DNA from: Seriola aureovittata
Lineage: Eukaryota > Chordata > Actinopteri > Carangiformes > Carangidae
Length of the DNA: 64,000 bases
Assembly: GCF_021018895.1 (NCBI RefSeq)
Contig: NC_079375.1
Location: forward strand, 15,894,492 to 15,958,491
Direction of reading: 5' to 3'
Part shown: in pieces, positions 1 through 12,289 of the stretch
Numbering within the stretch: position 1 is the first letter of the stretch
How the letters are laid out: each line of letters starts with the position of its first letter
Made by a program: the position numbers and the translations under genes
Notes under the pieces: model-generated
The model's database searches: none
The model's input: the letters and a program-made list of their open reading frames with translations, nothing else
Told to the model about the DNA's origin: nothing

Positions 1-19
1 TTTTAATAGAGCATTTATC

Positions 20-38
20 AAAAAAAAAAAAAAAAAAA
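20..38. repeat. Poly-A tract, 19 bp
   Basis: Uninterrupted A run on the + strand at the left edge of the window. No retroposon body can be identified beside it. Confidence 0.95.
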
Positions 39-286
39 GTAAAATCTTCCAGATTTAACATGACTTGAAGAAATGGGGCACCTCACTGGGGTGATGGGTA
101 GTAAGGGGGCTACTGAGGGAAGGGTTAAGTGTGTTTCAGTCAAGGTCGTTTTGAATGGCATATGTATCCTATTTAGGTGCCTCCGAAACTACTGAGCAGT
201 GTAGACATGAAGCGGCGTTGACAGCTCTGCTCTGCTGTGATTCCTACAGTCACACTGGAGATTAGTTACTGGACCAAACACTCACT

Positions 287-304
287 CACACACACGTACA
301 CACA

Positions 305-339
<35 letters not shown>
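287..339. repeat. (CA)n microsatellite
   Basis: CA dinucleotide array interrupted twice by CGTA units near its left end. Confidence 0.95.
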
Positions 340-890
340 TGACAAATACACAAGCTCCTCTGTTGTAAGCTGGACACAAGATCAGGCCATTAGTATGGAG
401 GACCATTTCTACTCTAACAGCTCCTGATTGCTTTGCCTTTCACATCGCCGTGACATCAGCACATTGCTAATTGACAGATAATTGCCAATAATCACAAGAT
501 GGATCAGTGACAGTGCAATTAAAGGAGCTCGCTGCAGCTTGCCAGTTCTTTTAAGAAATCTGGACCCATAAGTTTGGCCCTGTTTAGTAGAGCAGGTTAA
601 TCAAATATTTATTTGCAAGAACAATTTTGGAAACGGTTCCCAATGACAGTGTTCGAAGTCCGATAAACTTTGGTTCACGTATTTTCATTGCGGAACTCTA
701 GTTGTTTTATGGAAATTTTCGGGACTTTCCCTTTTCACGTGTGTATTACAATGTTTTGCTGCTACCTCCGTGAGAGATAACACTCAGGCGCTTGTAATAG
801 GATCCTGTCTGTTGGGAGAAGATGGAGGAAATCACTGGGAGCTGGAATGTGCTTGACTAGTTCGTGTGGGTCAGTGGAGGAAGTGCCGGT

Positions 891-932
891 GTGTGTGTTT
901 GCGCGCGTGTGTGTGTGTATATATGTGTGTGT
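891..932. repeat. Imperfect (GT)n with GC and AT steps
   Basis: Alternating purine-pyrimidine tract mixing GT, GC and AT dinucleotides. Such mixed alternating tracts can adopt Z-DNA. Confidence 0.85.
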
Positions 933-1752
933 CAATGCAGGCATTTCTGTGTGTTGTCCAAAACTGTGTTTGCTCAGCGATAGAAAAACTGAAATGTGAT
1001 ATGAATATCCTCTCCATTCTTCCATGAAAGTACCTGAAAAAACCCCTGAAAGGGGCCCATTTAGGCTCGCTCCCAGACAATACAGCACAATGCCCCTGAT
1101 GACAGCCTAACTGGTGGAGGAAATAGCCCTGCTAGGGCCAACATAATAGCGGAATATTCTGGAAGTCACAGGAGGGATATATGGAGGCAAATAGTCTTTT
1201 TCTAACATTCAGCGGAATGGTGTGTGTGTGTATTTGTGTGTCTGTGTGGGGTGTGTGTGTCTGACATACTGACCCTCTTTTCTGTATGCGCATCACAGTC
1301 TGTGATGTGCTAGATGTGTGAATTGGAGCCTTGCCTAGCCCGTCAATCAGATGAAGAGATCATTAGAGGTGTCATACTCAGATCTCTCATCTCTCTAATC
1401 AGCTGTCATACTAACAACACTAGCTCCTACATGTGTCTGTGCCCAGCTGCCAAATATAAGTCCATGATCTGGAGCTGAATACACAAAGGAATGTAAAACT
1501 TAGTCAATTTTGTTCAGGTGTCTTACCCATGGCGAGCAACACTTGGTTGTTCTTTCTTCCCATGATCCTCTAGTGGGCAAGAGATGACTCCATCTTGGGG
1601 TCCATATGGACCCCATGTTGGAGTCACGCTGCTCTCGAACAGTGGGGGAATGGCAATTAGCGCTACATTTGCTGAAGATGGCATGGAACCAGAGACCTGT
1701 CACCTCTGCTTCACAGCTCTGTTTTTGAAGACATGCATGTGTGTGCATGAAC

Positions 1753-1754
<2 letters not shown>

Positions 1755-1804
<50 letters not shown>
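1755..1804. repeat. (GT)25 microsatellite
   Basis: Uninterrupted GT array of about 50 bp on the + strand. Confidence 0.97.
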
Positions 1805-1805
<1 letters not shown>

Positions 1806-2710
1806 AGCATGCATTAGGGGAGGGAGAATCATATCACGGCACCTGCTTCACAGCAGGGGACGGGGCTGCCTCACAGAGGCAAGGTGTGTATGTTCGTGTG
1901 TGTGCGAGGGGGGAAGGGCAGGGCGTAGCAATGGCATATTGTGTGTGATCAGAGGCAGAGCAGCATCTAAACACATGCGGTAACTTGTAATCAATGTTAC
2001 CGCAGTTCCCTTTGGGTATGCTAATGTATTCTAAAATGCTAATGTATTTCAGTGCCAAACCCTTAAGTTGTATCATATGAGTGAATGAGCGATCATGCAC
2101 ACAGTGGCAATGAGATGGAAATCTGCTTGAGGAATGTCATCCAGTATCTTGGGAAAATTAATTCCCACACACAGTTACTGGGAAGACACATTGCGCGACT
2201 GCCGGCATATGGATTCCTTAGGTGGCAGCCATTGTATCATGTTTGCAAGAATTATTTGATCGCAGTTTAATAGTCCCTTTGATCTCTGTAGTGGAAGACT
2301 GATGTGACACAAAATGGTCGGCAAACCGTTGAGGCGGATGGGGGAATCTGTGTCTCTGATAGGACAGGCTACAGTCGCCCTGGAGACCGGCAATTGCAAG
2401 AACCCTGCTTTGAAACCCCTCGTGATCACAATACACCTGGATGTGATCATTTGAGATTGAGAAGAGTAAAGAAATATCCTCCTCATCTCTCTCTCTCTCT
2501 CTCACTGGAATTTCTTCATCTGAGCTTTTGTGCGTTTGCTTGATTATATAAAGTGTGATGGGATAGTTAGAGATCGGGTGTGTGTGTGTGCGTTTCTGGG
2601 TTTCGTTTGGCTGCCAAGGTACTTGTCTCTTTTGACTGACCTTGCTCAGACAGACACACCATTGTAAGATTTGCATGTTGGCAATGTTCGTTACATGGTG
2701 TAGGAGTTCC

Positions 2711-2729
2711 TTTTTTTTTTTTTTTTTTT
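2711..2729. repeat. Poly-T tract, 19 bp
   Basis: Uninterrupted T run on the + strand. No SINE body recognised next to it. Confidence 0.95.
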
Positions 2730-5694
2730 GTCCCGAGGGACCCAAACACTCATTCATATAATTAACACACCTTCACAGCGCAAACGGCTCGTATGGAGTG
2801 TGCCTGGATTGATGGGGGTCCATGTAAAGTAGACACTTGAAATTTATTTTCTGCTTTGTTTCACCGTGTTGTCAGTCGGCCTTAATCAATAATTCTCCCT
2901 CCGTCTATCTCCCCCTCTCTCTCCCTCCACCCATTAGAGTGCCAGGTTGTGTAACATGTTGTTTGGCTTTGTACTCACAGATGATGACTTCTGACAGTTG
3001 CCCACACTTCTGGAATTAGCTTTGTGTAGCGAGTGTTCGAGTGCATGTGCGCGTTATGTGTGTGGTTTTTTTTTTTTTTTCTTTTTTTTTGATAAATATG
3101 CCCACTTGTGTGTTTTGTGTGTGTCTGTGAGCGCGCATGCTGATGACAGCTGACAGGGCCCACGCTTCTTAAATTAGCCTTGCTGTCTGGCCCTTGGGGA
3201 AGGCATGGATGTTCAGATATAGAGGAAGCTTTAATGCTACAATCCCTGCTTTCCTTCCCTATAGTATCGAACCGTGCTAGTCCCGCTCCTATGCCTCCGA
3301 GTCAGAGCGAACTTATCCCACAAACGATTACGACAAAGGGGAATCTGGAACTGGGCCCGGTGCCAGTTTGAGTGTTTATCATGGAAATGCTTTTCCCTTT
3401 TTAGTCTTTGAAGATGGCTTGCAAAGAGAAAATGGATGAAAAATGTTTTGCCTCTGCTTCATATATTTGCAGATTCCCTCCAAGTGTGCATGCTGTTGCT
3501 TTAAGATATTGAGTTTCTTTATGGCATTGAGTTGCGTTGAGCCTACAAAATATTTACATTCAGCATCTTCACTGTCAGCACTCCGGTAATTTATTCACAG
3601 CATAAAGCGGTGGTGAGGTTATTGTCAGCACTGTACGACTTGCAGTAACTGTAGAGTCACGGACGTTTGTCAGGGACATCCCTTCACTAATGAAGTTCAG
3701 TAGGTTAGTGGTTTTTAATGTGAGTCAAATGATTTTGGTATGTGGAGGTGATCATTGTGGCACTAGAGTGTATTGTGTGCCATTGTGTGTGTGTGTGTGA
3801 CTGGATAGATGAAGGAATGAAAGGGTCCCCATGTGACTTGGGCTTTATTAAAGAGAAGTTAATGAGTTCCCTTGTCTGCCTCTCTCATTTTTCCTCCCCT
3901 CCCCATTTATTCTGAGCGCCATCTCTTCTCTATACTATCTCTCTAATATCCCTCTCGCTCATGCTGTTGTTCATACTATATTCACATTCTCGAGCGTGCT
4001 CCCGTGCCCTTATAAGTAAATTACAAAAACGGAGACGGTGCAGCATTGGGAAGGAAAATATAAAACTACTTGGTTACATCCCAATCTCTGCCGCCCTTTT
4101 CTCTCTCCCTCTCGCTGTCTGTCGCTCTCCTCTTTCCTTATGCGCCGAGAGAAACTCGCCTTTATCACTGTCTGCTAGTTGGATTTTCATGCTAATTCAA
4201 GCAGATCCATCTGACTAATGCTGATCACAGATGTTCTGCGCTGTCCCCAGTGTTGGCGTGTGTGCATGTTAGTTAATTTGCGTTTCTCATATCACAGCGT
4301 TTGATTCTTTTTGAAGTTCAAAGATCCTCTCACAACAAAGTGCAGATTCCTTGCTTTTGAAAATTCGATCTCTCTAAATCAAATGGCTGCTGCGGTGGCA
4401 TTATCAGTGATGCTAATAATTTTTCACACCGACTCGGTCTCAAGTGTTTACCTTTAGGCTGGGTACAAAGTGCCCCTTGCAGTCTCTTGTGTCTTACTGG
4501 GCTATCCTGTGGACGTTCACCTGCCCAGCCAGCCTGTGTTGTGTTGTGTTGCGCAGAAGTTAGACGCCGGGGTAAACTCACTGCATCTGCAGGCAGTCGG
4601 ACGATGAAGCTGACCGCTGGCTCTTTGTAATTTTTCTTAACTCGAGGAGGAAGAAGAGCCTGTGGACAGAGGAAGAGAGGCAGAAAGCCGAAGAGAAAGA
4701 GAACAAGGCAGATAGGACATAGACAAAGAGGGAGCCATGTTCCTCTTTTGCTCTCTCCTGAGGCACAAAGAGCAGCCAGTGACCTGACGTGCGAGCGAAA
4801 TAGTGCTCCACTGCTGTAGCATCAATCTGCTTGTCCTACTGCGGAGGCAGGAAGGGAACAGCAGCATGAACACACACCGCTTTGTCACTGCACACTTTGT
4901 GCAGTTGCTCCTCTGTCATGGTCACTGGAGAAATTACACACAGAAAGCAGACATGACGGCAGGCACACATGCACAGACACACAGTCACACAGAAATGGAA
5001 CCGGTGCTCTGCTTCCTCCTTAAAAAAATGAAAATAAAAAATAACTGTGACATGAGAACAGCAGGTATAGCCTGAAAAAAAAAAAAGGTATTTTCTCAGT
5101 GGCTCACTACTCCTCTGTTTCTCGTGTTTTCCCCCTCCCCATCACTCGCTACATTTATTTATTGGAGCTGCACATGAATGAACAAAGATCTATGCCCATG
5201 TTCCTTCAGCACAATGAGATTTTGAACCCAGTGTATTCCATGTCATCCAATTCCATTCCAGTCTTTGTACTGGACGCTTTCCCTCTCACTCCCGCTGACT
5301 GTAGCCATCTGGGCTTTTGATCCACTGGAAGTATTCTGACAGGACTATTTGAGGGGCCAAAGGAAGAGAGATGACATTTTATTGCAGCAAATCCATAGGA
5401 GGGACATGCGGGGGGCACTACCAGAAGTCCGGGGAGGGGGCGAGGCTGTCTTTAAAAGGCAAGAGGATACTGCAGCCGTCGGGAAGATCTATGGAGTGTG
5501 ATGTGACTGACATGGAATGCTATTTGTTGGGTCCTCATTGGACAGGGCGAACTGACACATCTGTGGCAGGCAGCCAAATCAACCCTGATTTACGCCACCC
5601 CACCATCTAGAAGGGGGCCTGCCCAGTCACCCAGCCATCACAGAAGATGTATTGTGAGGGGTAGCACAGCATCAAAAAACAATCACTCACATAG

Positions 5695-5741
5695 ACACAC
5701 ACACACACGCACAGACACACACACACACACACACACACACT
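5695..5741. repeat. (CA)n microsatellite
   Basis: CA array with a CGCAGA interruption near the left end. Confidence 0.95.
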
Positions 5742-6537
5742 TAAACTCCAACCCATAATAAAAGATCTATGATGAGCGAGTTAAAGTATCTCTAGTCACA
5801 AGTTATGGCTGGTCATGTTTGACGTATATAAATTTCCCTCGCACTCACAGACACAGACATCCGCTGCCTCTGCTGACAGCTATTTGTTAAGAGGAAGCCA
5901 TTATTGCAAATAAAACAAGCCCGGCGCCCATGTGGGCTGGTTCCAACTGCATGTTAAACATTTAGTAAACCCCTCAACATGTTCTCCTGCTGTTCGCCAT
6001 CACATTTGCTCTGGTTCCAGACGCACACAGCAGCAGCAGAGAGCGTGGAAGAGAGTGAAATAATGAGATACGGTATTGGGGGGGGGGTTAAGTAATTGAG
6101 AAACCAAGAGAGATCCAGAACATTTTGATATAAAATAGAGTGGTAAGAAATAAGTGGTGGCAGAAGTTTAAGATTGATACGAGAAAAGAACTGGTCACCC
6201 ATGGAGAAATTGAGGGCAGTGATTTAGAAGAGAGGAGATGAGGCAATGTCATTCCCGTTGAATAGCTATTATAAAGGTAGCAGGGTAGGTGTTTGACTTG
6301 AAGGCTGTGTGAGGGAGTTCTTCAGCTCATCTTGATCAACCCCTTCTTCCCTGGTGTATAAATAAAGGAGTTTCTTCAGCTAGACACAGTTGGGCTTGGT
6401 TATTTTCTAAAACTGCATCAACCTGTTCATTATGTTCAAGCAGAGAGGTAGTGGTGAATTACAGTCCAAGACCAAACCAAAGAATCTGAAACTGCTTGAT
6501 TACCAGCTGCGACAGCATTGTTGTTATTGTTTTCACC

Positions 6538-6600
6538 GTGTGTGTGTGTGTGTGTGTGTGCGTGTGTGTGTGCGTGCGTGCGTGCGTGCGTGTGTGCGCA
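6538..6600. repeat. Compound (GT)n-(GTGC)n microsatellite
   Basis: A pure GT array grades into a GTGC tetranucleotide array. The whole tract alternates purine and pyrimidine, so it is a plausible Z-DNA former. Confidence 0.95.
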
Positions 6601-6904
6601 TGTACCACAGAGGTGGTTTTGAGCACATTGGCAGGTGTTTATATGTCTGTGGACATATTTTCTCACTGTGATAGTGTCGCAACTATTCAAGATACAGTTA
6701 GGAAACTTTACAGGTGTGTAGCTGACATCAAAATAAATGAGTTTAAGGAACTGAGTACTCATGTCATAATGACTACTCATGGATCGGAACGTCAGCATTT
6801 TGACAGGCGCTGTGGCCCGTGTGGTACAGGGGTCACTTTAACCGCATATTTTATTTGTCACTGACTGAATTCTTTTTAACAATGATGGTAAAATCTGAAG
6901 ATCG

Positions 6905-7545
6905 TCTGTCATTTTGAAAGGTTAGGACCCCCCCCCCCCCCCCCGTCAGTGGTGCTGAAAATAAAATAAAAAAAATAAATGTCATGAGAAGTCGTCATTC
7001 CAAGGCAAAGACGCAAAACCTAGTGTCAATTGCGTCTGCAGCAATCTCCCGATACGGTTGACCACACTCCAGCGAGCACCCAGTTTAAGTCACTGTGGGC
7101 CAGGAGGAAGGTCACGGCTACAGGTCAACTGAATTCACTTTAAATTATTGTAAGTTTTGAGTTAATATTTTAATTGTAATGATCTAATTCTGTAAATTTG
7201 CATAGTTCATACATTATTTGCCTGTTAAGGCACAATGGCTGTGGTGTTTTTAGTGCCCTCTGCTGTCATTCACCTGCAGTGGTGTGGTGTTGACAGGACA
7301 AATGTCTCTGTTCATCTTTTCTCTCCATGCCCTTATACATACATAAATTTGTTCTGTATTTTTAATGTTGTGATGTGATCGAGTTCTTTTTGAAAATGAA
7401 GTACTATTTAATATTCTATGTTTCACTATCATTAAAAAATGAAAATGAAAATGACGGTTAATATTAAATATTATTATATTATTAATATTATTAAATTATT
7501 ACAGACCCTGTCCGTCAAAATGACAGCCAGTGAGAAAGCAATCCC
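6905..7545. mobile_element. Candidate AT-rich element with short inverted termini
   Basis: A CTGTCATTTTGA motif at about 6908 is matched in reverse complement by the TCAAAATGACAG motif at about 7516-7527, with further weaker matching outside the core. Between them lie a poly-C run (6928-6944) and very AT-rich DNA (about 7440-7500). A third related motif occurs near 6794. This could be a decayed non-autonomous DNA transposon or a chance pairing of an AT-rich motif. No open frame of interest lies inside. Confidence 0.25.
6928..6944. repeat. Poly-C tract, 17 bp
   Basis: Uninterrupted C run on the + strand (G run on the template strand). Confidence 0.95.
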
Positions 7546-8080
7546 ATCGCGCCAGAGCTTGCGTTTCACATACAGAGGTAGTTAATCTTTCCATAGCAAG
7601 AAGTTAGAATAACTCTTTAAAGTCGACTTGCAAGTTCAGAGAGTACAACTCTCATTTGCCTAAAACATTCAAAATGCATTAATCGCTTTACCCAGCTATA
7701 CCTGCATCACACTTCACACATTTACCGCAGTTGTGAGGGCTTAGCGAAAGCTGCAGCACTGCAGTATCGGCTAGCACCTTACTAATCTCCACTCATTTAG
7801 GAAGCTCTTAAACTTGCACACAGACACATGCGGCCCAATGTAAACATCCTAATTAGTGGTGGGGTTGACAGAGAGGAGGGCTGCTTGGCCGGGGCCATCT
7901 GGCTGGGCCTGGCTGTCTGATCTATAGGTCTGTGGTTTGCCAAGCCCACATGTTTTACATTGTCTCACAACGAAGGGAGCACAAGTCAGGCTGAAACCTG
8001 CTGCTTTCACCAAGACAAATGTTGGACATATTTCCATACAGGTTCATGGCTATTTGGTATATAAATTCACTCTTCATTTT

Positions 8081-8156
8081 CTCTCTCTCTTTCATTCATA
8101 CTCTTTCTCTCTCTCTCTCTCTGTCTCTCTCTCTCACACACACACACACCCACACA
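8081..8156. repeat. Compound (CT)n-(CA)n microsatellite
   Basis: A CT-rich tract with a few substitutions runs directly into a CA array with one CC step. Confidence 0.93.
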
Positions 8157-9056
8157 GGAAAATTAATTAGGGTTGGCACAGCAGCAGAAGCCTGATTCTA
8201 ATAAATCTCTCCATTATCTAAAGTGATTGGTGGACACAGAAGCTCATTTCCTGTCTCAGAGTTGAGACCTGAGGACAGACGGGCATTAACCCCATGTTTC
8301 TTGTTCTGCCAAGTGCCTACTCTTCAGTTGTATTAGTGTGTAGTGAGAAAGGTCATCACAAGAGTATGACTTAAATAAAATTCCTTCTCATCCTTTCTAA
8401 TAAAAAAATCTTATGTATGAATAAATACACAATGCTGTAGAGCCTTTTTTTATCTTTTTATTTAATTTCTCATTGAATAGCCTATTTCAGTCTACTCAAA
8501 TCATTAAATAGACAGTCATTCAAGGCCTGTCCTCCTCCTCAACTTCCATCGACATTTAGCACAAACATGGTCCAGAGTGGCCCCTTTTGTGCACATCGCC
8601 GGGCACCGTCGTCAGTGGTCATCTGTCAGCATTGTATTTTGGCAGGAGAGTACCTGCCAGAAAAAGAGTTACTGCTCCAAACTGCAGCCAGAGTCTTTGG
8701 CTGGAGTGTGGATGCTGTACCCTACCAGCTGGCCCGCAGTGCACACTGAATAGACTATTGTGAAATATACTCAATAGCATGACATAGACTGGTGACCCAG
8801 AAAGTTGCTGAAGTAAAGTTTTGAGTCATAACAATGTTCTGGGCAAGATTAAGTAGTCCAGTATGTGTGAGGGGAATTCAGAGCAAAACTATTTCCTCTT
8901 CCTGTTCCATAATGACATCACAAATGTCTAGGGAGCTGGTGGAGCACCTGTGTCCCATCTCCATGACAACTGGGCTCGAGGCCTTTGAGTGATGGAACAC
9001 ATAGATGAGGCAGGCTTGCACGACTGAGCTTATACATGCACACATTTCATTTATAT

Positions 9057-9076
9057 AAAAAAAAAAAAAAAAAAAA
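9057..9076. repeat. Poly-A tract, 20 bp
   Basis: Uninterrupted A run on the + strand, preceded by a TATAT stretch. No retroposon body recognised upstream. Confidence 0.95.
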
Positions 9077-9438
9077 GGACTTTGAGGCCAAATAAATCAC
9101 ACAACATGGAGTGTGGGGTGAGAGCCCCTGATGAGATATAGAGCCTACAGAAATAGGCCATCACAGACCCCATTCCTCCCAGCCAGCACCAGAGTTAATG
9201 GCTTTCAGATCTCTGGGTGCCTCTCCGACTCTTTCTGTGTTAGCAGGTTTGTCTTTGTTATCTCACAGCTGTTATCTTTGCTTCACCAATTCCATGTTCT
9301 CCGCTGGACAGCCACTGTAAACGGCTGCTCGGCGCTGAGTCCTAATGAATGCTTTGCTGCGTTGTAGACCATTTGTTAACGATAAACCAAGGTCCTATTT
9401 ATGTCCCTCGTTTCATTTCAGGATTACAGTGTTTATTT

Positions 9439-9520
9439 TGAAATAGAAGGAAGAGAGGGGAGGGGGAGAAGGATGGGGCGAGGAAGGGAAAGTCGGGACA
9501 GAAGTAGGGAAGGAAGAGGG
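9439..9520. repeat. Purine-rich (A/G) block
   Basis: About 80 bp almost entirely A and G on the + strand, with several GGGG runs. It is compositional, with no fixed repeat unit. Confidence 0.8.
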
Positions 9521-9615
9521 TTGACTTTTACAGTTATACTGGCAGAGAGTCAAGTGAGCTCAGTGAGGCAGAATAATATGGGCTGAGTGTGGTGGGCTGA
9601 AATGTGCCTTTCCAA

Positions 9616-9638
9616 GTGTGTGTGTGTGTGTGTGTGTT
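9616..9638. repeat. (GT)n microsatellite, short
   Basis: GT array of about 22 bp. Confidence 0.93.
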
Positions 9639-10093
9639 TGCTTTTCGCTGGTGCACAGTCCATGATTCTCTATGCAGAAGGCTTTACCTGACTTTGCGCC
9701 AAATGAGTGGCTAAACAACTTTGTGTCAGTTTTTATCAAACAGACAGTCTGGGCTAATACACAGAGCCGCGAAACCGATCTGGGACTTACAATGTGACTC
9801 AATCTACCATGGCAGTATGGTCGAAGCGGCCCTTTTAAATACAGACAGCACGACTCCAGAATATACTCGTGCTCTGAATACCAAAGTGCTGTTAAGGTTA
9901 TGGACAGAAACTTTGAAAGTGAACCCTTGTCTTAAAGCAAATAAATAAGTAGCCTCAGTTAAATAAGCTGATTAAGTCAAGCATGGAAATACCACATGAA
10001 GCAGGTGGTTGTGACAAGGTCACGTACACAGATTTTAATGTGAATATACACATACTTGACGATGGTTCCTATTCATTCACATCTGAATATGGG

Positions 10094-10108
10094 GTTGCCA
10101 GGGGCAAC
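10094..10108. promoter_or_regulatory. Candidate RFX X-box
   Basis: The sequence GTTGCCAGGGGCAAC is a perfect 6-bp inverted repeat with a 3-bp spacer, which fits the X-box bound by RFX winged-helix factors. It lies in a non-repetitive stretch (about 10090-10310) that also has several TAAT and ATTA homeodomain-type cores. Seen: the palindrome. Known: the RFX consensus. Inferred: any enhancer role for ephb1. The same pattern could occur by chance in 64 kb. Confidence 0.4.
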
Positions 10109-10633
10109 GCAGACCCTACATCATCCTCACGCTCACTGTTTGCCAAGCAGCCAAATATCCAGCACCATTAACCTCATCATTGCAACATAATCAGCCGCGG
10201 ATGAAGCCGCCACTAAATCGAGGCAGGCTTCAAGGCACAATTAGAAATGTTAATTAAATATTACTCTATTTTGCATTGGCTTGACATGTAATGCAAAACC
10301 ATCATTTGGGGCTGTGCAGTATGAGCTTTCCCTCTTTTCAGTCATTGAGGATCTGTAGCACACGAACTGTAGATCATGGAAAGGCAGCCATCTAAGACTG
10401 TAGTGGATGATTTCACTGAGCAGTATAATTAGCAGAAATAATCAAGTGTTGCATTTGGTTGGAATTGAAACCTGCCCTGTCTCATGCTCTCCATGGCATG
10501 ATAGCCTTGTCCTAGTCTGTGGAGCTGGTGTTCGTTTTGTGATGGTGACCATATTTCTATTTATACCAGAATATCTCGTGTTCTTAATAGACCTTTTTAT
10601 TCTGGATGTTGAATGTTGGAACCTTGTTTGTTC

Positions 10634-10652
10634 TTTTTTTTTTTTTTTTTTT
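10634..10652. repeat. Poly-T tract, 19 bp
   Basis: Uninterrupted T run shortly upstream of the GT array at 10681. Confidence 0.95.
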
Positions 10653-10674
10653 GCTGCAACTGAAGACTGAATGA

Positions 10675-10680
<6 letters not shown>

Positions 10681-10714
<34 letters not shown>
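10681..10714. repeat. (TG)n microsatellite
   Basis: Pure TG array of about 34 bp. Confidence 0.96.
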
Positions 10715-10716
<2 letters not shown>

Positions 10717-10956
10717 GACTTGTGCACTTGTGTTTGTTTGTGTCAGGGTCCGTGTCTGCAGATTTAAGTGCCTTAAGAGCACCCGTGATTCACTCCCCTA
10801 CTAAAAGCAGTGAGGTCTCAAAATGTTAGGTGGCCATTTTGAAGTGTTAATATATCTAGTAGAAATGGCAGCCACTCCAACCCCGGAGTAAATGTGTGTT
10901 TGTGTGTGCAACCGTCGTTGCTCAAGCATGCAAAAGTGACCTGAATGAGAGGGTCA

Positions 10957-10973
10957 CCCCCCCCCCCCCCCCC
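10957..10973. repeat. Poly-C tract, 17 bp
   Basis: Uninterrupted C run on the + strand. Confidence 0.95.
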
Positions 10974-11338
10974 TTGTGCAGCGCTTGGCTCTGCAAGAGG
11001 CCTGAAAATGAATCCATATCTCAAACCATCTGCAGTGAGAAGGAATGCAGAGGCATCAGCCCTAAATGGATTGGACAGATTGGACCGTCTAATACCATTT
11101 TATTAGATGCTGCCAGCAAGAGGCTCAGCAAGAGTAAGACTACAGCTTGAGTGTATGTGTTTGTGACTGGTCTGGTTTAGCTATGCCCATAGATGTAGGA
11201 AGCCCAAGAATGACAGGGGAGAGTAAAAGGGATTAAAAGCTAACTACATTTAGACTCTGCCTAAGACAGACAGGTCTGCTCTAAACAGGTGTGTTTATCC
11301 TTCTCCAAAGTTGCTGAAAAGACTCACCAGCTGTGTTG

Positions 11339-11378
<40 letters not shown>

Positions 11379-11380
11379 GT

Positions 11381-11418
<38 letters not shown>
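11339..11418. repeat. Compound (GT)n-(GA)n microsatellite
   Basis: A GT array passes through a GGGT step into a GA array with CA interruptions. Confidence 0.95.
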
Positions 11419-11476
11419 AAAAAGATTGAGAGAGGGTAATAAAAGACAAAGGATATATCTATCTGTCTATATATGT

Positions 11477-11522
11477 ATGTGTGTGTGTGTGTGTGGTGTG
11501 TGTGTGTGTGTGTGTGTGTGTG
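11477..11522. repeat. (GT)n microsatellite
   Basis: GT array with a single GG step. With the tract at 11339-11418 it makes a microsatellite cluster of about 180 bp. Confidence 0.95.
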
Positions 11523-11677
11523 GAGCATCTCTCCAGAAGACTGGGTCATTTAAACAGGATTAGAGGAAGTAGCGATGGACTGTTCACAGTAAATTATACT
11601 GTGTTGTAAAGCATTGTACCACCCACACGCATCCCACACCTACATGGAAGTCCCATAGTGGCTAGCATACACTGCAC

Positions 11678-11720
11678 ACATACACACACACGCACACACA
11701 CACGCACGCACGTGCACACA
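11678..11720. repeat. Imperfect (CA)n with CG steps
   Basis: CA and CGCA units with several substitutions. Confidence 0.8.
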
Positions 11721-12143
11721 GACAACTGCTGCTGAAGAGTGTGGGTTGGAGAGGGGATATATAACCCGAGTGCGAGAGGTTTGTGTGCTGTGCGAATACT
11801 TTCCCAGCTCTAATCCGCCCATTCCTGTTGGCATGAAAGACGGGGATTAACAGACGAAAGGTGAACATGGAGAAAAGGCTGGGCCGGAAAAGAACACAGG
11901 GAAAGAGAGATAGTATTCCGGAACCTCTGCAGGATTCTTCCCCGGCTGCTGTGGTGAATGCAGATGAGCAGTCTTTTGTATGAAGCTAAATCCTCTTATT
12001 GATCAGCAGATTAGGTGCTGTCCTCTTACCTTCTTTAAGTTCCAAAACTTTGGATACACCCTATCTCCCAGCAGTCTGCTGAGGATTGGGATCGATCAGG
12101 AAATGGTCAAAATGCTGTCATAAGATATCACTGAAATTTCTTC

Positions 12144-12289
12144 TTAAAAGGAATCCAAAAGGGTCTGGTGAGGAGTTTAAAATGTTAAGATTGATACCAC
12201 CCTCATACATGCCTGTTACATGTGACACATTAAATACAGCCAGCTGCTGAAAAAACATTTTTCCAAAAATGTCAAACTATTCCTTTTAA
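12144..12289. mobile_element. Degraded foldback MITE copy
   Basis: The left end begins TTAAAAGGAAT and the right end finishes ATTCCTTTTAA, so the termini are inverted. The left arm carries a stretch about AGATTGATACCACCCTCAT followed by an AAATACAGCCAGC-type stretch, and the right arm reads AAAATGTCAAACTATTCC. From memory these match the arms of an abundant long-inverted-repeat element of spiny-rayed fishes. The usual central part and most of one arm are missing, leaving about 146 bp. No coding capacity. Confidence 0.65.

Noticed and set aside
2218..2757. 179-codon open frame on the - strand
   Set aside because: Begins over poly-A-coded lysines and contains microsatellite-coded residues; no domain recognised.
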